From assembly GCA_021159225.1 (NCBI GenBank), contig JAGGSE010000064.1:1-9034 (forward strand): a stretch of DNA of 9,034 bases, written 5' to 3'. Made by a program: the position numbers and the translations under genes. This document shows, one piece after another, positions 5,312-9,034 of the stretch. The stretch is from a bacterium. GTDB lineage: Bacteria; Patescibacteriota; Minisyncoccia; Minisyncoccales; JAGGSE01. Positions within the stretch are counted from its first letter, which is position 1, and each line of letters starts with the position of its first letter. Under the pieces are notes generated by a model. That model was not told where the DNA came from. It did not search any database and worked only from the letters and a program-made list of their open reading frames with translations.

Positions 5312-6274
5312 ATGTTCAGCTTGGACGAACTGTTGTCGATCTTTAACGATGTTGAAGAAGTTGAGATGTCTCCTTCCTTTGCTTTTGTTTACTCACAGTT
5401 GGTAGAGAAAGGCACTTCTGCTTTTTGGTTAGGAGTGCGTAAGCACGCTTTGAGAGATTGGTATGAACAGTACCATAATGTGTTAAGCGAAGACGTTAAA
5501 GTTGAGTATACTCCTGTTAGGATCCCTAAAAGGTCTGGTGGTTTTAGAACTCTGTACATTCCTTCAGATCAACTCAAGGAGAGACAGCGAGCGTGGTTAA
5601 AGCTAACCTACATTTTGGTTCCTAAAGTGACGCACGCTTATGCGTTCGAGAAACGCAGATCTTTACGAGATGCTCTTGAAAAGCATGTAGGTAACTACTT
5701 GTTCCTAAGACTGGACATAAAGGATGCTTATCCTTCGATCAGAAAAAAAGTTCTCGACTCAGTACTGGTAAAGCACGATGTGCCGCTTTCTGTTAGACAA
5801 ATGTTGATAAGAGATTGTTACTTTAAAGGTTTACCTCAAGGAGCTCCTACTTCGGGCCGGTTGTTCAATATCGTGCTTTCTCAGACTGATTTAGTAATTG
5901 CAGAAGTAATTGCGAGACTACACGGTGTATACACTCGTTACGCAGATGATATACTAGTGTCCTTTCCTAAAGACGCTAAAATCTCCATCTCAAAAACGAG
6001 TCAGGTCATTAACCGTTACCTAAACAAAATCAGTCTTGAGCTTCATCCTTCTAAGTTAAGAGTCGGAAGAGGCAAGCTACGAGTTTTGGGTTGTGTAGTT
6101 CATTCTGACAAAGTTACGATATCGCGTAAGGTTAGAAGATTGTACCGAGCTATGCTTCACAACAATAAGACAGGTAAGATCTCATTAAGTAAACATAAAA
6201 TCAACGGTATCAAAGGTTGGTTAAATATGGTGTACCGAAGTGAAACGGTTCCGGCTATAGGACCTATCTCATAG
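5312..6274 (+). CDS. Retron-type reverse transcriptase, 320 aa
   Basis: This is an RNA-directed DNA polymerase. Motifs run in order: fingers RIPKRSGGFRTLYIPS (70-85); DALEKH (120-125), matching the NAxxH position of retron enzymes; LDIKDAYPSI with catalytic D135; QGAPTSG (176-182); catalytic YADD (210-213); and RVLGCVV (257-263), where retrons usually have a VTG motif. A short thumb follows (KINGIKGWLNMVY, 296-308). Length fits retron RTs, and there is no maturase or endonuclease domain as in group II introns. The QGAP motif speaks against a diversity-generating retroelement. The start has AGAGGA at proper spacing. Foldable elements lie on both sides, and the TAG stop is inside the downstream hairpin. 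The altered DA, SG and VLG signatures suggest a divergent subtype. No obvious retron effector is fused or adjacent. Confidence 0.85.
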   Translation: MFSLDELLSIFNDVEEVEMSPSFAFVYSQLVEKGTSAFWLGVRKHALRDWYEQYHNVLSEDVKVEYTPVRIPKRSGGFRTLYIPSDQLKERQRAWLKLTYILVPKVTHAYAFEKRRSLRDALEKHVGNYLFLRLDIKDAYPSIRKKVLDSVLVKHDVPLSVRQMLIRDCYFKGLPQGAPTSGRLFNIVLSQTDLVIAEVIARLHGVYTRYADDILVSFPKDAKISISKTSQVINRYLNKISLELHPSKLRVGRGKLRVLGCVVHSDKVTISRKVRRLYRAMLHNNKTGKISLSKHKINGIKGWLNMVYRSETVPAIGPIS

Positions 6275-6341
6275 TGAGTGTTACGCTCACTTGCTACTTA
6301 GTCACTTCGCAGTCGTAAAGGTACAAGGTCTCAGCCGGAAC
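6248..6341 (+). ncRNA. Candidate structured RNA overlapping the RT stop codon
   Basis: An outer stem joins GTTCCGGCT (6248-6256, inside the RT gene) with AGCCGGAAC (6333-6341), continued by GACCT (6261-6265) with AGGTC (6326-6330). Inside is the hairpin AGTGAGTG-TTA-CGCTCACT (6273-6291) and a weaker stem TTGcTACTT / AAGGTACAA (6291-6299 with 6319-6326). It ends 24 bases before the next start. It could be an mRNA 3' structure, a translational control element for the next gene, or a second RNA substrate of the RT. Confidence 0.55.
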
Positions 6342-6365
6342 TACTAAATTAAGAGGAGGTAAAAT

Positions 6366-6731
6366 ATGGGAACACAAGCTACTGTTACTGTATACAATGA
6401 AGACGACCGTCCTATCTGTTTAATCTACATACTGTTTGATGGATATTTGAGCGGTGTAGGAAAGCAGCTACAAGAGTTTCTAAAAGTACGTCGCTATGTT
6501 AACGGAATTCCTGTAGGAGCGACAAATGTCTACAACGGAATGACAGACCTTGCGGCTCAGCTTGTTTGGTATTTGAAGAAAGGAGAGTCAGGTAATGTGT
6601 ACTTAGTGCCATTAGAAGAAGAACTCGGCTGTACAGACTACGAGTACGAAATTCGGTTTGTAGACGGCAACGCTCACTTACGGGAATTGACACAGAAAGT
6701 AGTACTTTATCCTGAAGTAAAAATTGAGTAA
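6366..6731 (+). CDS. Conserved hypothetical protein, 121 aa (MGTQATVTVY...DGY family)
   Basis: I recall a widespread uncharacterised bacterial/phage family with the same landmarks: MGTQATVTVYNEDD at the start, IYILFDGYLSGVGKQL around residues 20-35, VNGIPVGATNVYNGMTDLAAQLV at about 45-67, GNVYLVP, and a YEYEI strand near the end. Its function is not known to me. The start is firm (AGAGGAGG, 6366). It is the first gene after the RT and its structured 3' element, and it is tightly followed by the next gene, whose ribosome binding site overlaps its stop. There is no evidence that it acts with the RT. Confidence 0.75.
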   Translation: MGTQATVTVYNEDDRPICLIYILFDGYLSGVGKQLQEFLKVRRYVNGIPVGATNVYNGMTDLAAQLVWYLKKGESGNVYLVPLEEELGCTDYEYEIRFVDGNAHLRELTQKVVLYPEVKIE

Positions 6732-6743
6732 AGGAGACTGGAT

Positions 6744-7373
6744 ATGCAACTAAGACAAGGTTCTGTAATTGCGGCGAAGGTATGGTTAGACAAGAAAGTA
6801 GTTGATCTCTCATTAGCTCTAGTGAAAATAGAACATCAAGACAAGCCTGTTCTGCGTTACGTCTCAGACGACTTGTCTATTGTTACTTCTTACTTCTCTT
6901 CGAGCAGCACAGGAGCCAGTATTAGTGATTACGTTCTCAAGTGTCCTGAGAAAGTAGAAGAAGTAATAACAAAAGACATTCAGGAAATCGATGCTTACCT
7001 CAGAGCCGAAGAAGAAAAACGAAAGAAGCTTGAGGAAGAAAAACGTCGTGAAGCTAAAGCAAAATACGAGCGTATCAAACAGTCGCCTGTTACTAAACCT
7101 TCTGTCATTCCTGGACTTATATTCCGTCGCTCAGACCCCGTGCTGGCATTTGGCAGAAAGTATGTTCACTACTATCTTTCAATTGTGTCTGAAGAGACTG
7201 GAAATGAGTTGTACATATCCAATTATGTTACAAGAAATGGAAGGTATCTCGTAAAGAAGTTTAGTTGCGATATGTACTTGTACTGGCAAAAGAAAGTTCC
7301 GTCTAAAGGACCAAAACAGATTCTACAAATTTTACATCGTGAGTACGAAGAATTACGTAAGGATTGGTGTTAA
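6744..7373 (+). CDS. Unknown 209-aa protein with a central coiled coil
   Basis: The ATG at 6744 follows AAAGGAG overlapping the previous stop. The N-terminal part (1-75) looks beta-rich with a Ser-rich turn (SSSSTG). Residues about 78-113 form a highly charged coiled coil (AEEEKRKKLEEEKRREAKAK). The C-terminal part (about 120-209) is alpha/beta with many Tyr and Lys. No enzyme motif, membrane segment or zinc site is seen. Operon position suggests coexpression with the 121-aa protein before it and the small membrane protein after it (14 bp gap). The family is not recognised. Confidence 0.75.
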   Translation: MQLRQGSVIAAKVWLDKKVVDLSLALVKIEHQDKPVLRYVSDDLSIVTSYFSSSSTGASISDYVLKCPEKVEEVITKDIQEIDAYLRAEEEKRKKLEEEKRREAKAKYERIKQSPVTKPSVIPGLIFRRSDPVLAFGRKYVHYYLSIVSEETGNELYISNYVTRNGRYLVKKFSCDMYLYWQKKVPSKGPKQILQILHREYEELRKDWC

Positions 7374-7387
7374 GAAAGGAGTGTATT

Positions 7388-7522
7388 ATGAACTTCCTAA
7401 AAGGATTAATATTTGGCGGTAGTATATGTTTGATTAGTAGTGATGGTTCATGGTTTCCTGTAGCGAACTTTATAGGTTTATTGATTTTATGTGTAACTGT
7501 TAAGTACTTAGTAAAGGAGTAA
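7388..7522 (+). CDS. Small membrane protein, 44 aa
   Basis: The ATG at 7388 follows AAAGGAG at good spacing. The product is strongly hydrophobic: a first segment MNFLKGLIFGGSICLIS, a short polar turn (SSDGSWF), then a membrane helix VANFIGLLILCVTVKYL and a basic/acidic tail. It probably inserts in the membrane once or twice. Its last codons contain the ribosome binding site of the next gene, whose ATG touches the TAA stop, which suggests translational coupling. The role is unknown; small holin-like or toxin-like proteins share this size, but nothing here proves either. Confidence 0.7.
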   Translation: MNFLKGLIFGGSICLISSDGSWFPVANFIGLLILCVTVKYLVKE

Positions 7523-7734
7523 ATGATGACTGAGTTTAAGAGAAAAGAAGAAGTCTATGTTGTGATTCGTTACCTACCTGGTGACAATCACAGAGTTGAT
7601 GTGTTTGAGATTACCGCTAAGAGTTTCAACGACGCACAAACTAAAGCCTTTGACTACGTTAATTTGGACTATGCGGGATTTTGTTGACCCAAAGTCAATT
7701 TCAAGAGTTGTGTAAGAAGATTAGTAACTTGTAG
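7523..7734 (+). pseudogene. Small gene with a -1 frame jump at a TTTT run
   Basis: The ATG at 7523 (or the adjoining 7526, better spaced from AAAGGAG) starts a frame reading TEFKRKEEVYVVIRYLPGD and onward to DYAGFC, where TGA at 7685 stops it (55 codons including the stop). One base earlier, the frame continues in clear protein sense (LLTQSQFQELCKKISNL) to TAG at 7732-7734, right before the next ribosome binding site. One extra T in the TTTT at 7679-7682 would join the parts into one product of about 70 aa. This may be a mutation, a homopolymer miscall or frameshifting at A-TTT-TGT. The family is not recognised. Confidence 0.65.
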
Positions 7735-7751
7735 AAAAAGGAGATAGAAGT

Positions 7752-8129
7752 ATGAGAAGTCGTTTGATCGAAGTTTTCAAAGAGTTGCGTAAAGAAGGAT
7801 TCCTCGCTCGAGCCAATTTTATGTGTTGTCGAAATTGCGCAGGATCAGAGCTTGCTTGTAGAGCTGAAAAACTTTATGAGAAAGGAAAGGAAGTTAAAGG
7901 AGCTATCTTTTGGACTCGGCAAGATGAGGAGAGTCTTAGAAATCATAGTCGAATGTACATTGCTTATGGACCTTGTGTTACTCAAAAATATGGTACAATA
8001 GGATTGTCAACTAAAGAAGTAGGAAAGAAATTATGCGAAAAACTCGATGCTTATCACATTCCTTATCGCTGGAACGGCGATCCTAATGTAAGGATCTTAG
8101 TAGGCGAAAATATTGATCAGGAGGTATGA
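7752..8129 (+). CDS. DUF6891-like protein, 125 aa
   Basis: Landmarks fit the family as I recall it: GFLARANFMCCRNCAGSE at residues 16-33 with Cys 25, 26 and 29; IFWTRQDEES in the middle, corresponding to the family's phenylalanine/Gln-Asp segment; MYIAYGP; VGKKLCEKL; and RWNGDPNVRILV at the end. The family's biochemical function is not known to me; the Cys cluster may bind metal. The start is supported by AAAGGAG. The stop lies one base before the start of the QueD-family gene, and that gene's ribosome binding site lies within this coding end, so the two are translationally linked. Confidence 0.75.
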   Translation: MRSRLIEVFKELRKEGFLARANFMCCRNCAGSELACRAEKLYEKGKEVKGAIFWTRQDEESLRNHSRMYIAYGPCVTQKYGTIGLSTKEVGKKLCEKLDAYHIPYRWNGDPNVRILVGENIDQEV

Positions 8130-8130
8130 C

Positions 8131-8619
8131 ATGTTAACAATCGCAAGAAAGTTCTCGTTTAATGCCGCTCATCGATTGAGCGAGACTGTACCAGAAGGAC
8201 ATCCGTGTTCTCGAGTTCATGGACACACGTACAAAGGTGAATTTTCGATTACAACTACTCAAGAGCCGCACGAATTTAGAGGAATGCTCGTTGATTTTTC
8301 AGTGTTAAAACAACTCCTCAAAAGAGAAGTTGAGGACTTTTTCGATCACAAGTTCTTGACAAGTGATGCTAGTACTGATAAAAAAGGAACGGTAATACTA
8401 CCTATAGATCCTACAGTTGAATACTTAACCTATCTTAGTACCGTTAAGATGTACTTTGCGTTAAAGAATACTCTCTCACAGCCTACTTTTGAGGCTATTG
8501 CGTCTTTGTGCACGACTCTGTATGAAACTGAGCGTTCTTGGGGCGCTTACAGCTTGATGCTGCCTGTTAACACTGAAGATGCTTTGACTGAGGAGTTGTC
8601 CTCAATCAAAACACTTTAG
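8131..8619 (+). CDS. queD: QueD-family enzyme (6-carboxy-tetrahydropterin synthase / PTPS fold)
   Basis: QueD enzymes turn dihydroneopterin triphosphate into 6-carboxytetrahydropterin, the second step to preQ0, used for queuosine in tRNA or deazaguanine bases in phage DNA. Zinc ligands are visible as H14 (FNAAHRL) and H30/H32 (VHGHTY), the catalytic Cys as C26 in CSRVHGH, the Asp-His pair as DHKFL at 72-76, and the PTFEAIA helix at 118-124. Glu 149 may match the C-terminal catalytic Glu, though its context is unusual. At 162 aa it exceeds the usual 120 or so because of an insert at about 78-117. The ATG at 8131, behind AGGAGG at 6 nt, is preferred over an upstream TTG. Partner genes (folE, queE, queC) are not in the window, so pathway membership is inferred. 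Confidence 0.85.
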   Translation: MLTIARKFSFNAAHRLSETVPEGHPCSRVHGHTYKGEFSITTTQEPHEFRGMLVDFSVLKQLLKREVEDFFDHKFLTSDASTDKKGTVILPIDPTVEYLTYLSTVKMYFALKNTLSQPTFEAIASLCTTLYETERSWGAYSLMLPVNTEDALTEELSSIKTL

Positions 8620-8628
8620 GAGTAAGTC

Positions 8629-8811
8629 GTGAAGGACTACATTACAATTTGTTGTAGAAAGTGCGGCAGAGAGCTTGCTCTGATCGCTTGTAGAGAGTTC
8701 GAAGTAGTGTCTTGTGACTACTCTGACTTTAGCTACTCTAAGGCATTGAACGAGTTTTGGATCGGCGAATACTGTGAAGAGTGTGCAGCGTCGTTGAGTA
8801 AATACGACTAG
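8629..8811 (+). CDS. Small zinc-ribbon protein, 60 aa
   Basis: It starts with GTG at 8629, 6 nt after an AGGAG that overlaps the stop of the QueD-family gene. CRKC (9-12) and CEEC (49-52) are two CxxC knuckles that likely bind one zinc, with an aromatic acidic middle (SCDYSDFSYSKALNEF). No further family can be named. It is the last gene of the rightward operon. Its TAG lies in the CTAG (8808-8811) that also supplies the stop of the convergent leftward gene, leaving no space for a terminator between them. Confidence 0.75.
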   Translation: MKDYITICCRKCGRELALIACREFEVVSCDYSDFSYSKALNEFWIGEYCEECAASLSKYD

Positions 8812-8969
8812 CGAGTTCTACCAGCACCTTTCCCGCGACCGCCTCCCATTCCGAAACCAGGTCCTCCAAATTTACAAGGACCTCTATTACGACCTTGTCG
8901 TTGTCCTCCCGAAACGCCTCTACCTCGGCCTCTACCATCACGCGGTCTTGGTGGTTGTCTTAGTGCCAT
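8808..8969 (-). CDS. Gly/Arg-rich (RGG-type) 53-aa protein
   Basis: The complement of 8967-8969 is ATG, preceded by AAAAGGAGG at 6 nt. The 53-aa product is about one third Gly (18) and one quarter Arg (12): it opens ALRQPPRPRDGRGRGRG, has a single Cys in GRNRGPCKFGG, and then GFGMGGGRGKGAGRTR. It is probably disordered and basic and may bind nucleic acid like RGG/GAR segments. The GRNRGPC and GPGFG pieces also recall the small DUF5320-type Gly/Arg proteins, a loose likeness only. A strong promoter drives it. It faces the rightward operon, with which it shares a CTAG for both stop codons. Confidence 0.8.
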   Translation of the reverse strand: MALRQPPRPRDGRGRGRGVSGGQRQGRNRGPCKFGGPGFGMGGGRGKGAGRTR

Positions 8970-8995
8970 TATTTACCTCCTTTTGTTTTTTCCTA

Positions 8996-9024
8996 AGTAT
9001 AGATGCTGATCAACGGATTGTCAA
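8996..9024 (-). promoter_or_regulatory. Near-consensus sigma-70/sigma-A promoter of the Gly/Arg-rich gene
   Basis: On the minus strand TTGACA (9019-9024) is followed after exactly 17 nt by TATACT (8996-9001). Transcription would begin about 20 bases before the AAAAGGAGG of the Gly/Arg-rich gene. This is the best promoter in the window and predicts high, host-polymerase-driven expression. Confidence 0.85.
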
Positions 9025-9034
9025 CATGTACTTG

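Noticed and set aside
5312..6274. Diversity-generating retroelement or group II intron RT
   Set aside because: QGAPTSG is unlike the DGR-type motif, no template/variable repeat pair was seen nearby, and no maturase/endonuclease domain or intron domain V is present.
8738..8941. 67-aa minus-strand frame overlapping the Gly/Arg-rich gene
   Set aside because: It is a shadow of the Gly/Arg-rich frame, with no ribosome binding site at its start and a run into the opposite zinc-ribbon gene.

Overview
This is a gene-dense, AT-rich stretch of an accessory replicon, most likely a phage, prophage or plasmid of a bacterium. Almost every gene is preceded by a strong Shine-Dalgarno sequence (AAAGGAGG type) at normal spacing, and one gene has a near-perfect sigma-70/sigma-A promoter (TTGACA, 17 nt, TATACT). 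Both point to a bacterial host. No virion, Rep, integrase or rRNA/tRNA gene is visible, so the replicon type and host cannot be fixed. Proteins are rich in Lys, Glu and Val, and most are short and uncharacterised, as in phage and plasmid accessory regions.

Left part (1-1493, rightward): the C-terminal part of a conserved hypothetical gene that carries a 20-bp inverted repeat inside its coding sequence; an unknown 112-aa gene closed by an 11-bp hairpin; a small cysteine-motif gene interrupted by an in-frame TAG at codon 7; and an unknown 159-aa gene.

Centre-left (1494-3361): about 500 bp of non-coding DNA with two long inverted repeats, then a leftward ParB-like gene, then about 680 bp of non-coding DNA. 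A 19-bp palindrome (ACGGGCCATSATGGCCCGT) occurs three times, and two of the copies bracket the ParB-like gene. Beyond it lie candidate operators, a GC-rich foldable island and a five-copy iteron-like array of about 35 bp per unit. Together these look like a partition or replication-control locus.

Middle (3362-4908): two small unknown genes (one zinc-ribbon), a gene whose coding sense jumps frame three times (a decayed or recoded gene), and a 61-aa gene.

Centre-right (4909-6365): a retron-type reverse transcriptase of 320 aa preceded by a foldable region (enclosing stem plus inner hairpins, msr/msd-like) and followed by a second foldable element that overlaps its stop codon. Both elements contain a hairpin topped by the same TGTTACG sequence. 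This is the best candidate for an undescribed system.

Right part (6366-9034): a tightly packed rightward operon with a conserved hypothetical protein, a coiled-coil protein, a 44-aa membrane protein, a small frameshifted gene, a DUF6891-like protein, a QueD-family enzyme and a small zinc-ribbon protein. It meets a leftward 53-aa Gly/Arg-rich gene head-on; the two share one CTAG as both stop codons.
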